Below are positions 5,224 to 11,825 of a stretch of 14,961 nt of DNA, one piece after another (positions within the stretch are counted from its first letter, which is position 1; every line of letters begins with the position of its first letter). Source of the stretch: Gaiellales bacterium (GTDB taxonomy: Bacteria; Actinomycetota; Thermoleophilia; Gaiellales; F1-60-MAGs149); contig JAURLF010000195.1 in assembly GCA_030831375.1 (NCBI GenBank), positions 1 through 14,961 on the forward strand. Direction: 5' to 3'. The position numbers and the translations under genes were made by a program. The notes below the pieces were generated by a model. That model had not been told where the DNA came from. It searched no databases and worked only from the letters and a program-made list of their open reading frames with translations.

Positions 5224-6138
5224 GTGGGTGACGCGATCGTCGTCGAGGGGCTGGTCAAGCGCTACGGCGACCGCGACGTGGTCGCCGGACTGGACCTGAC
5301 CGTGCGCGAGGGCGAGGTGCTCGCCTTCCTGGGCCGAAACGGCGCCGGCAAGACCACGACGACGGAGATCCTCGAGGGCTACCGCACGCGCGACGCGGGC
5401 ACCGTGTCGGTCCTCGGCGAGGACCCGGCCGAGGCGGGCAGCGCGTGGCGAGCGAAGCTCGGGATCGTGCTGCAGGAGTCGCAGCCCCTGGGCGCCCTGA
5501 CGGTGCGCGAGACGCTGCGCCTGTACGCCGCCTACTTCCCGCACCCCCGTCCCGTCGACGAGGTGATCGGCCTCGTCGGCCTCGCCGAGCAGGCCGGGCA
5601 GCGCGCCGGCCGGCTGTCGGGCGGCCAGAAGCGCCGCCTCGACGTCGGCATCGCCCTGATCGGCCGGCCCGAGCTCGTCTTCCTCGACGAGCCGACGACC
5701 GGCTTCGACCCCGACGCGCGCCGGCAGTTCTGGGACGTCATCCAGGGCCTGCGCGAGCTCGGCACCACGGTCTTCCTGACCACGCACTACATGGACGAGG
5801 CGCAGGTCCTCGCCGACCGCGTCGCCGTCCTGCGCGACGGGAAGGTGGCCGCGCTCGGCACCCCGGCCGAGCTGCAGGCGCTGCGCGGCGGCGTCGAGAT
5901 CCGCTTCGAGCTGCCGCCCGGCGTCGCCGCGGCGGACCTGCCCGTGCTGTCCGCCGCCCCCGACCTCGCGGGTGGCGCCGTCCGCGTCGAGACCGGCGCC
6001 CCCACCCATGACCTCGCCGTGCTCTGCGGCTGGGCCGAGGCGCGCGGGATCGAGCTCGGCAACCTGACCGTCGAGCGACCCACGCTCGAGGACGTGTTCC
6101 TCGCGATCGCCGGCGACCACGCGGAGGCCGAGGCGTGA
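5224..6138 (+). CDS. ABC-2 type exporter, ATP-binding protein
   Basis: A 304-aa ATPase subunit of a DrrA/CcmA-like ABC exporter, working on the cytoplasmic face with the permease encoded next. From the GTG start, Walker A is GRNGAGKTT (37-45), the Q-loop Gln is residue 84, the signature is LSGGQKRR (131-138), Walker B is LVFLDEP (151-157) and the H-loop His is 188 in LTTHYMDEA. The C-terminal 80 residues after LGTPAELQ form the small accessory domain common in this group, ending with the typical TLEDVFLAI. An ATG 9 nt upstream would add three residues. The stop overlaps the permease start by 4 bp (GTGA). The substrate is unknown; relatives export drugs, lipids or peptides. Confidence 0.92.
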   Translation: MGDAIVVEGLVKRYGDRDVVAGLDLTVREGEVLAFLGRNGAGKTTTTEILEGYRTRDAGTVSVLGEDPAEAGSAWRAKLGIVLQESQPLGALTVRETLRLYAAYFPHPRPVDEVIGLVGLAEQAGQRAGRLSGGQKRRLDVGIALIGRPELVFLDEPTTGFDPDARRQFWDVIQGLRELGTTVFLTTHYMDEAQVLADRVAVLRDGKVAALGTPAELQALRGGVEIRFELPPGVAAADLPVLSAAPDLAGGAVRVETGAPTHDLAVLCGWAEARGIELGNLTVERPTLEDVFLAIAGDHAEAEA

Positions 6139-6899
6139 GGATGCTCGCCGAGCAGGTGCGCGCCGACCTGATCGCCTTCGCGCGGCGCCCCGAGACCCTC
6201 TTCTTCACGGTCTTCCTGCCGGTCATCTTCCTCGTCCTGTTCGAGGCGATCTTCGGCGACATCGAGGTCTCCGCCGGCTCCGACTACGCGCTCACCCAGT
6301 CCACGCTGCAGGTGCCCGCCTTCATGGCGATGGGCATCGTCTCCGCCTGCTTCGTCTCGCTCGCGATCACGATGGTCAACCGCCGCGAGACGGGGCTGTT
6401 CAAGCGCGTCCGCGGCACCCCCGCCCCGGCCTGGCTCCTGATCGCCGGGCAGGGCGTGACGTCGCTGATGATCGGCATCACGATGGTCGTCGTGATGCTG
6501 CTCGTGGGCCGCATCGCCTACGGCGTCGAGGTGTCCGTCGACCGCGTCCCGTGGCTCGTCCTGTCGGTCCTGATCGGCGCCGCCGTCTTCTCCTGCCTGG
6601 GCATGGCGCTGGCCTCGATCACGCCGTCGTCGGAAGCCGGCCCGCCCTTGGCCAACCTGCTGGTCCTGCCGCTCTACTTCGTCTCCGGCGTGTTCGTGCC
6701 CGTGGCGTCCCTGCCCGACTGGCTCAGCTCGGCCGCCTCCGTGTTCCCGATCGCGCCGTTCGTGAAGATCATCACCTGGCCGTACGACCCGGCCGCCCCG
6801 GACATCCCGTGGTCCAGCGTGCTCCTGCTCGCCGCCTGGGGCGTGCTCGGCCTGATCGTCGCCGCGCGCTTCTTCCGCTGGCTGCCGCGTCGCGGCTGA
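6135..6899 (+). CDS. ABC-2 type exporter, permease
   Basis: A 254-aa membrane subunit of the ABC exporter, partner of the ATPase just upstream. It has the usual six hydrophobic segments: ETLFFTVFLPVIFLVLFEAI near residue 16, one around 58-75, the pair around 98-130, a segment near 140-160, the conserved LVLPLYFVSGVFVP near 176-189, and a last helix near the C-terminus. The FVSG-VFVP-LP segment is characteristic of ABC2_membrane proteins. The GTG at 6135 overlaps the ATPase stop; an ATG two codons later is an alternative start. Co-transcription from the promoter at 5211 is likely. Length is normal for a single-domain ABC-2 permease, so the working exporter is presumably a dimer of each subunit. 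Confidence 0.9.
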   Translation: MRMLAEQVRADLIAFARRPETLFFTVFLPVIFLVLFEAIFGDIEVSAGSDYALTQSTLQVPAFMAMGIVSACFVSLAITMVNRRETGLFKRVRGTPAPAWLLIAGQGVTSLMIGITMVVVMLLVGRIAYGVEVSVDRVPWLVLSVLIGAAVFSCLGMALASITPSSEAGPPLANLLVLPLYFVSGVFVPVASLPDWLSSAASVFPIAPFVKIITWPYDPAAPDIPWSSVLLLAAWGVLGLIVAARFFRWLPRRG

Positions 6900-6927
6900 G
6901 CACGCGTCGGGTCGGCCCGTCGCGGTC

Positions 6928-6933
6928 TACGAT
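6928..6933 (+). promoter_or_regulatory. -10 box (TACGAT) before the small membrane protein gene
   Basis: TACGAT is followed by 6 nt (CGGCCC) and the ATG at 6940, matching the leaderless pattern. It suggests that this gene has its own promoter although it lies only 40 bp after the exporter operon. No clear -35 was seen. Confidence 0.5.
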
Positions 6934-6939
6934 CGGCCC

Positions 6940-7278
6940 ATGCCCGACGGCAGCCCGGCCCCACCCCGCTACCTCGGCCTGCCGCGCACGCGCGCGGGGC
7001 GGCTGGCCCTGCTCGCCCCGGTCGTCCTGATCGGCGGGGCGATGGTGCCGATGCTGATCGTCCAGGTGACCGGACGGGGCGGCGACGACTGGCCGACGGC
7101 CCTGACCGCGCTCGCGTTCGCCGCGCTGATCGGCGGCGGCATCGGCGCCGTGGCCTGCGCCGCCCTGGCGGTCCGCGCGGTGCTGCAGGGCGAGCGCTCG
7201 CTGCTCCTGCTCGTGCCCGTCGCCGCCGGGGCCGTGGCGATCACCTTCGCCCTCGGCGAGGTGCTCGGCCCGCACTGA
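6940..7278 (+). CDS. Small three-helix membrane protein, unknown function
   Basis: I do not recognise a family. The 112-aa product has a short cytoplasmic N-terminus with the basic stretch PRTRAGR, then three hydrophobic segments at about residues 22-43, 53-82 and 87-109, separated by a short polar loop (GRGGDDW) and by QGERS. By the positive-inside rule the N-terminus is probably cytoplasmic. It has no catalytic motif. Its codon use matches neighbouring genes and the predicted -10 box is at the expected distance, so I regard it as real. It follows the ABC exporter on the same strand but seems to be transcribed separately, and it ends 7 bp from the convergent mogA gene. Confidence 0.7.
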   Translation: MPDGSPAPPRYLGLPRTRAGRLALLAPVVLIGGAMVPMLIVQVTGRGGDDWPTALTALAFAALIGGGIGAVACAALAVRAVLQGERSLLLLVPVAAGAVAITFALGEVLGPH

Positions 7279-7285
7279 AGGGGGC

Positions 7286-7771
7286 TCAGAGGTGCTCGGT
7301 CGGGTCCGAGCGCAGCAGCTTGACGGCGTGCTCGAGCACCGGCTCGACCACGTCGAAGAGCTCGTCGCAGGCGCGCGGGCTGCCGGGGAGGGACACGACC
7401 AGCGTGCGTCCGCGGATGCCGGAGGCGCCACGGCTGAGCATGCCGTGCGGCTTGGCCCGCATCGAGAAGGCGCGCATCGCCTCGTCGATCCCGGGCGTCG
7501 GGCGCTCGTAGATCCCGCGCAGGGCCTCCGGCGTGACGTCGCGCGGGGCGAAGCCCGTGCCGCCCGTGACGAGCACGAGCTCGACCGCGTCGGGCGCGTC
7601 GCACCACGCCGCCACCTGCTCGGCGATCCGGTCCGCCTCGTCCGGCACCACCGCCCGCTCCGCCAGGCCGAACCCGGCCGCCGCGGCCTTCGCGGCGAGG
7701 ACGTCACCGGAGCCGTCCTCGCGCGCGCCGTGGAAGACGCCGTCGGAGACGGTCAGGACGGCCGCGCGCAT
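7286..7771 (-). CDS. mogA: MogA/MoaB-family molybdopterin adenylyltransferase
   Basis: A 161-aa cytosolic protein of the MoaB/MogA family, which adenylylates molybdopterin before molybdate insertion in molybdenum cofactor synthesis. Landmarks are AAVLTVSDGVFHGAREDGSG (3-22), the molybdopterin-binding TGGTGFAPRDVTPEA (69-83) and LPGSPRA (128-134). Length agrees with the single-domain family. The ATG at 7771 shares one base with the moaC stop (TGATG), so the two are translationally coupled. MogA and MoaB cannot be told apart reliably by eye; MogA-like activity is inferred from TGGTG and the operon partner. It ends 7 bp from the convergent membrane protein gene, with no terminator hairpin between. 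Confidence 0.88.
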   Translation of the reverse strand: MRAAVLTVSDGVFHGAREDGSGDVLAAKAAAAGFGLAERAVVPDEADRIAEQVAAWCDAPDAVELVLVTGGTGFAPRDVTPEALRGIYERPTPGIDEAMRAFSMRAKPHGMLSRGASGIRGRTLVVSLPGSPRACDELFDVVEPVLEHAVKLLRSDPTEHL

Positions 7772-8226
7772 CAGCCGCCCGCGCGGCGCCAGGCGCCGCT
7801 CTTGCCGCCGTCCTTCTCGACGAGGCGGATCCCGTCGATGACGATCTCCGGGTCGGTCGACTTGAGCATGTCGTGGACGCACAGGGCCGCCGCGGCGACC
7901 GCGGTCAGGGCCTCCATCTCGACGCCGGTCTTGCCGTCGAGGGCGCACTCGGCCTCGACGCGCACGCAGCCCGCAGCGCGGTCGACGGCGAGGTCGACGC
8001 GGACGTGGTCGAGCATCAGCGGGTGGCAGAGGGGCAGCAGGTCGGGCGTGCGCTTGGCGGCGGCGATGCCCGCGACGCGCGCGGTGGCGAGCACGTCGCC
8101 CTTGGCCACCTGCCCATCTTCGATGCGGGCGAGGGCGTCGTCGTGCATGCGCACCTCGCAGCGCGCCAGGGCGCGCCGGCGCGTGACCTGCTTGCCGCCC
8201 ACGTCGATCATGCGGACATCCGTCAT
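7771..8226 (-). CDS. moaC: Cyclic pyranopterin monophosphate synthase MoaC
   Basis: A 151-aa MoaC, which converts the MoaA product 3',8-cyclo-7,8-dihydro-GTP to cyclic pyranopterin monophosphate in molybdenum cofactor synthesis; the enzyme family is hexameric and cytosolic. The E. coli catalytic residues map with a constant offset of nine: Lys42, His68 (in LLPLCHPLMLDHV), Asp119 and Lys122 (in VHDMLKSTD). The long signature DGKTGVEMEALTAV is at 97-110. The ATG at 8226 is the natural family start (MIDV near the N-terminus) and has TAGACT 8 nt upstream. It forms a two-gene operon with mogA. Other moa genes are not in the window. Confidence 0.95.
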   Translation of the reverse strand: MTDVRMIDVGGKQVTRRRALARCEVRMHDDALARIEDGQVAKGDVLATARVAGIAAAKRTPDLLPLCHPLMLDHVRVDLAVDRAAGCVRVEAECALDGKTGVEMEALTAVAAAALCVHDMLKSTDPEIVIDGIRLVEKDGGKSGAWRRAGG

Positions 8227-8234
8227 AGAACGGC

Positions 8235-8240
8235 AGTCTA
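8235..8240 (-). promoter_or_regulatory. -10 box (TAGACT) of the moaC-mogA operon
   Basis: On the minus strand TAGACT (8240-8235) lies 8 nt before the moaC ATG, with no Shine-Dalgarno sequence, so the message is probably leaderless or nearly so. A divergent -10 candidate for the dioxygenase gene lies only 18 bp away, so the two promoters would overlap. Confidence 0.5.
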
Positions 8241-8258
8241 CGCGCGCTCGCGAAGGGG

Positions 8259-8264
8259 TATGCT
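8259..8264 (+). promoter_or_regulatory. -10 candidate (TATGCT) for the thiol dioxygenase gene
   Basis: TATGCT is the best -10 match upstream of the dioxygenase. It predicts a transcript start near 8271 and a GC-rich leader of about 56 nt. No good -35 is present at 16-18 nt. Confidence 0.4.
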
Positions 8265-8313
8265 TGTGACGCGCCTCCGAACGCCCCCTCATCCCCCCGG
8301 GAGCGCGACAGCG

Positions 8314-8323
8314 AAAGGGGTGG
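8314..8323 (+). promoter_or_regulatory. Shine-Dalgarno sequence of the thiol dioxygenase
   Basis: AAAGGGGTGG ends 3 nt before the ATG at 8327, with the AGGGG core 6 nt before it, making this one of the few leadered genes here. Upstream CCCCT (8285-8289) could pair with AGGGG (8316-8320) and hide the site, but five base pairs closing a 26-nt loop is weak evidence for regulation. Confidence 0.5.
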
Positions 8324-8326
8324 AAC

Positions 8327-8926
8327 ATGGCTTCCACTGACATCCTCACCCCCCAGGACTGGACCGAGGTGGTTTCGCCTCCGTCCGAGATCGCCGACGG
8401 CGTGGCCGCGTTCGTGCCCGACACCGCGGGCCAGCCGCTGTCCACCGGCCAGCTCGCGGACCTCTCGCAGGCCGTCGCCGAGCGCGAGGAGCTGTGGCGG
8501 CCGATGGTCGTCGCCGACCCGGACCGCCGCCGCTACCGCCTCCTCTACGAGGACGACCGCGTCGACGTCTGGGTGATCATGTGGATGCCCGGCCAGGGCA
8601 CCGGCTACCACGACCACGCCATCTCCGGCGTCGGCGTCTGCGGCGCCGAGGGGATGGCGATCGAGAAGCAGATGGTGCTGCCCGAGGGGCACAGCGAGGT
8701 CGAGGTGCGGCCCGGCGTGCGCCGCGAGGGCCCCGCGGGCTACATCCACTCCGTCGCCCATGGCGAGGGCACGCCCGCGATCACGATCCACTCGTACTCG
8801 CCGCCCCTGATGGAGGTCGGCCAGTACCGCGTCGACGAGCAGGGCATCCTGCGCCGCGAGATCGAGCACGGCCGCCGCGAGCTGCTCGACAACTCGATCG
8901 CGGAGTTCGCGCCCGACATCGTCTGA
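8327..8926 (+). CDS. Cysteine dioxygenase-family thiol dioxygenase
   Basis: A 199-aa cupin of the cysteine dioxygenase family; members use non-haem Fe(II) and O2 to oxidise L-cysteine (or 3-mercaptopropionate) to the sulfinate. The three-histidine iron site is His95 and His97 in GTGYHDHAI and His141 in YIHSVAH. The distal His155 and Tyr157 of SYSPP are present, with Thr153 in place of the mammalian serine of the Ser-His-Tyr triad. Arg71 in YRLLYED is a candidate substrate-carboxylate ligand. The position of mammalian Cys93, which forms the Cys-Tyr crosslink, appears to be Val102, so no crosslink is expected, as in other bacterial enzymes. The start is set by a strong ribosome binding site. 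Cysteine versus mercaptopropionate cannot be decided by eye. Confidence 0.88.
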   Translation: MASTDILTPQDWTEVVSPPSEIADGVAAFVPDTAGQPLSTGQLADLSQAVAEREELWRPMVVADPDRRRYRLLYEDDRVDVWVIMWMPGQGTGYHDHAISGVGVCGAEGMAIEKQMVLPEGHSEVEVRPGVRREGPAGYIHSVAHGEGTPAITIHSYSPPLMEVGQYRVDEQGILRREIEHGRRELLDNSIAEFAPDIV

Positions 8927-8929
8927 GGC

Positions 8930-8950
8930 CGGGCGGCTGGATGCCGCCCG
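8930..8950. terminator. Hairpin between convergent genes, possible bidirectional terminator
   Basis: CGGGCGGC (8930-8937), a TGGAT loop and GCCGCCCG (8943-8950) form a perfect 8-bp GC stem in the 35-bp gap between the dioxygenase stop and the potC stop. There is no U tract on either side, so it is not a classic intrinsic terminator, but such hairpins are common at gene ends in high-GC actinobacteria. Confidence 0.5.
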
Positions 8951-8961
8951 CCCGCGCCCGG

Positions 8962-9795
8962 CTAGTGCGCCTCCACGGCCTGCGCCGCGATCGCCCGGTC
9001 GCGCCGCGCGCGCACGACGGAGACCAGCACGCCGACGGCCATGATGCCGACGGCGATCAGGAAGATCATGGTGCCGATCACGTTCACCTGGACGGGCACG
9101 CCGATGCGCGCCGCGCCCCAGATGTAGACCGGGAACGTGATGACGGTGCCCTTCGTGAAGTTCGTGATCACGAAGTCGTCCAGCGACAGCGCGAAGGAGA
9201 GCAGGGCCGCCGCGCCGATGCCGGGCAGGATCAGCGGGAACGTGACGCGCAGGAACGTGCGCGTGACGTTGGCGCCGAGGTCCATCGCGGCCTCCTCCAG
9301 GCGCCGGTCGAAGCCCGTCACGCGGGCCTTGACCGTGACGACGACGAACGACACGCAGAACGTGACGTGGGCCAGCAGGATGGTGACGAAGCCGGTGGAG
9401 ACGCCGAGGTTGAGGAACAGCGCCAATAGCGACGCGCCCATCACGATCTCGGGCGTCGACATCGGCAGGAAGATCAGCAGGTTCGTGGAGCTGCGGCCGC
9501 GGAACAGGTGGCGCACCAGCGCGAGCGCGATCAGCGTGCCGAGGATCGTCGAGATCACGCTGACGAGCAGCGCGATCTCGATGCTGACGATGATCGCGTC
9601 GCGCAGGGCGGGGATCGCCAGCACCTCGCGCCAGTACTGGAACGTGAAGCCCTGCCAGTTGTAGTTGTACTTGCCGGCCGGATCGTTGAACGAGAACAGG
9701 GCGATCACGGCGATCGGGAGCAGGATGTAGACGAAGCCGAGGATCGCGAAGGCCGTCAGCAGGTGCCGACCGAGGAAGCGGCGCAGGCCCCTCAT
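8962..9795 (-). CDS. potC: Polyamine-type ABC importer permease PotC
   Basis: A 277-aa inner-membrane permease, last gene of the importer operon. It has the six-helix layout of MetI-like permeases, starting with TAFAILGFVYILLPIAVIAL, and a good EAA loop that contacts the ATPase: EAAMDLGANVTRTFLRVTFP starting at about residue 168, followed by LILPG. The order ATPase, binding protein, PotB, PotC and the FSFND motif after helix 1 fit PotC. Its ATG overlaps the potB stop by 4 bp (ATGA). The substrate is probably a polyamine or a similar cationic amine, inferred from family only. The operon seems to end here, at the hairpin 8930-8950. Confidence 0.9.
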   Translation of the reverse strand: MRGLRRFLGRHLLTAFAILGFVYILLPIAVIALFSFNDPAGKYNYNWQGFTFQYWREVLAIPALRDAIIVSIEIALLVSVISTILGTLIALALVRHLFRGRSSTNLLIFLPMSTPEIVMGASLLALFLNLGVSTGFVTILLAHVTFCVSFVVVTVKARVTGFDRRLEEAAMDLGANVTRTFLRVTFPLILPGIGAAALLSFALSLDDFVITNFTKGTVITFPVYIWGAARIGVPVQVNVIGTMIFLIAVGIMAVGVLVSVVRARRDRAIAAQAVEAH

Positions 9796-10649
9796 CCGGT
9801 CAGCCGCTCCGTGCCGAGCGCGCGCGCGTAGAGGAAGACGCCCACGAGGATCAGGGCCATCAGCATGACCGCGCCGGCCGAGGCCAGCGGGTAGTCGACG
9901 ACGACGAGGAACTTCGACTGGATGACGTTGCCGATCATGTACTGCTTCGGGGTGCCGAGCAGCTGCGCGTTGACGAAATCGCCCATCGCCGGGATGAACG
10001 TGGTCAGCGTGCCCGCGAAGACGCCCGGCAGGGAGATCGGCAGCGTCACCCGCAGGAACGCCTTCAGCGGATTGGCGTAGAGGTCACCGGCGGCCTCGAG
10101 CAGGCGTCCGTCGAACTGCTCGAGCGCGACGTAGATCGGCAGCGCCATGAACGGGAAGTAGTTGTAGGTGATGCCGGCCACGACGGCGAACGAGGTGGCC
10201 AGCAGGCGGCCGTCGTCGGCGATCAGCCCGACGTCGCGCAGGACCCCGACGATCAGGCCCTCGTCGGCCAGGATCGTCTGCCAGGCGAGGGTGCGGATCA
10301 GGTACGTGACGAAGAACGGCGCGATGAGGAGGACGAGCAGAAGCGACTTCCACTGCCCTCCCCGTCGCGCGATGAAGTACACCAGCGGGTACGCGATGAC
10401 CAGGGCCGCCAAGGTGGCGATCGCGGCGTACTGGATGCTGCGCACCAGCTGCGGCCGGTACTGCGAGGCCATCTCCGAGTAGTTCGACCAGCTGAAGGTC
10501 TGCCGGAAGCCCTCGTAGATGTCGCCCGACTGGAGCGACGTCGAGAGGAGGTAGTACAGCGGCACCACGAACAGGAGCCCGAGCCAGATCAGGCCAGGGG
10601 CGATGAGCAGGTACGGGACCGCTCGTGGATGCCGCCGTAGATACCCCAT
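9792..10649 (-). CDS. potB: Polyamine-type ABC importer permease PotB
   Basis: A 285-aa inner-membrane permease and the PotC partner. The N-terminus YLLIAPGLIWLGLLFVVPLY is the first helix typical of PotB, followed by an external loop with SGDIYEGFRQTFSWSNYSEM and five more helices. The EAA loop starts at about residue 185 and reads EAAGDLYANPLKAFLRVTLP; the glycine usual at the seventh position is tyrosine here, a mild departure from the consensus. Its ATG lies 6 nt after the stop of the binding protein gene and its stop overlaps the potC start. Together with PotC it would form the heterodimeric channel served by PotA. Confidence 0.9.
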   Translation of the reverse strand: MGYLRRHPRAVPYLLIAPGLIWLGLLFVVPLYYLLSTSLQSGDIYEGFRQTFSWSNYSEMASQYRPQLVRSIQYAAIATLAALVIAYPLVYFIARRGGQWKSLLLVLLIAPFFVTYLIRTLAWQTILADEGLIVGVLRDVGLIADDGRLLATSFAVVAGITYNYFPFMALPIYVALEQFDGRLLEAAGDLYANPLKAFLRVTLPISLPGVFAGTLTTFIPAMGDFVNAQLLGTPKQYMIGNVIQSKFLVVVDYPLASAGAVMLMALILVGVFLYARALGTERLTG

Positions 10650-10655
10650 CCGGTA

Positions 10656-11825
10656 CTAGGCCCCGATGACCGCCTGGAACTTCTCGTTGTAGGTCTGGTC
10701 GTTGAGGGCCACCGGGTCGAACTCCTGCAGCTTGGCCAGCGTCGCCTCGTCCGGGAAGATCAGCTGGTTCTCGGACACGGCCGGATCGATCGCCTCGGCC
10801 TCCGGCTTGGCGGCCGACACCGGGGTCACGTAGTTGATGTACACCGACAGCTGGGCCGCGATCTTCGGGTCGAGCACGTAGTTCGCGAAGACGCTCGACG
10901 TGTAGACGTCACCGCCCTTGAGGATGCACATGTAGTCCGTGCCGATCTGGCCGCCCTTGTCGGGGATGGTGAAGCGCAGCTTGTCGTTGTCGGCCTGCAG
11001 CTGGATGATGTCGCCCGACCACGCCATGCACGCCCACAGGTCGCCCTTGGCGAGCGGACCGGTGTACTCGTTGCCGGTGAACTGGCGGACCTGGCCGTCG
11101 TCGACGGCCTTCTGCAGGCGCTCCAGCTGCTCGTCGAACTGGTCGGGGTCGATCTTGGTCGTGTCGTAGCCCGCGTCCTGCATCAGCAGGCCCATCGTGT
11201 CGCCCATCGAGTTGAAGAGCGTGATCTTGCCCTTCAGAGCGGGCTCGGTCAGGAGCTCCTCGACGCTCATCACGGAGGAGATCTTGTCCTCGTTGTAGGA
11301 GAGCCCGGTCATGTAGGACTGCCACGGCACGCCGTACGCGAAGCCCTCGTTCCACGGCGGGGCCGGGATCGAGACGTTCCCGAGGTCCGACACGGACTCG
11401 AGGTCGAACTGCTCGAGGTACCCGAGGTCCTTCATGCGCGCCGCCATGTACCCGGTGATGATCGCGACGTCGCGGACGAACTGCCCCTGCGAGAGCGGGC
11501 CCTGGACGATGCCGAAGAACTCCTCGTTGGAGTTGATGTCCTCCAGGTACTCGACCGGCACGCCGGTCTCCGCGGTGAACCCATCGAGCGTCGGCGACTT
11601 CTTGGTCTCCTCGTCGATGTCGATGTAGAGCGGCCAGTTCGAGAGGACGAACTTGTCGGCCAGCGTGCGCTCGACGGAGGCCGCGGCCTCCGTCGCCTGC
11701 TCCGAGGTCTGGCCCTCGATGCCGCCGCCTCCGCCGCACGCGGCGAGGATCGCGGACATGCTGGCCAGCCCGCCGGCGCCGATGGCGCCGCGCAGGAGCA
11801 GCTGTCGTCGGTTGAGCTCGGTCAT
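10656..11825 (-). CDS. potD: Polyamine-type ABC importer substrate-binding lipoprotein PotD/PotF
   Basis: A 389-aa extracytoplasmic substrate-binding protein. The N-terminus has a twin-arginine pair (NRRQLLLRG, Arg6-Arg7) followed by a hydrophobic stretch and a lipobox LAAC with lipidated Cys30, so it is probably a Tat- or Sec-exported lipoprotein anchored on the outer face of the membrane. The mature protein shows PotD-family landmarks: LSNWPLYID, DGFTAETGV and a WSGD motif (Trp269, Asp272), which corresponds to the amine-binding WAGD of PotF as I recall it. That supports a diamine-type ligand without identifying it. A poly-glycine linker follows the lipid cysteine. Its ATG overlaps the ATPase stop by 4 bp. 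Confidence 0.9.
   Translation of the reverse strand: MTELNRRQLLLRGAIGAGGLASMSAILAACGGGGGIEGQTSEQATEAAASVERTLADKFVLSNWPLYIDIDEETKKSPTLDGFTAETGVPVEYLEDINSNEEFFGIVQGPLSQGQFVRDVAIITGYMAARMKDLGYLEQFDLESVSDLGNVSIPAPPWNEGFAYGVPWQSYMTGLSYNEDKISSVMSVEELLTEPALKGKITLFNSMGDTMGLLMQDAGYDTTKIDPDQFDEQLERLQKAVDDGQVRQFTGNEYTGPLAKGDLWACMAWSGDIIQLQADNDKLRFTIPDKGGQIGTDYMCILKGGDVYTSSVFANYVLDPKIAAQLSVYINYVTPVSAAKPEAEAIDPAVSENQLIFPDEATLAKLQEFDPVALNDQTYNEKFQAVIGA

Noticed and set aside
3339..5258. Long open frame (639 codons) on the minus strand spanning the toxin, antitoxin and prenyltransferase genes
   Set aside because: Runs in a different frame from the prenyltransferase and antisense to the toxin-antitoxin genes; arginine/alanine-rich with no domain signature.
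8270..8326. Riboswitch or leader peptide upstream of the thiol dioxygenase
   Set aside because: No match to SAM, SAH or other sulfur-related riboswitch cores that I know, and the only short frame (from 8260) would start before the predicted transcript start and has no cysteine codons.
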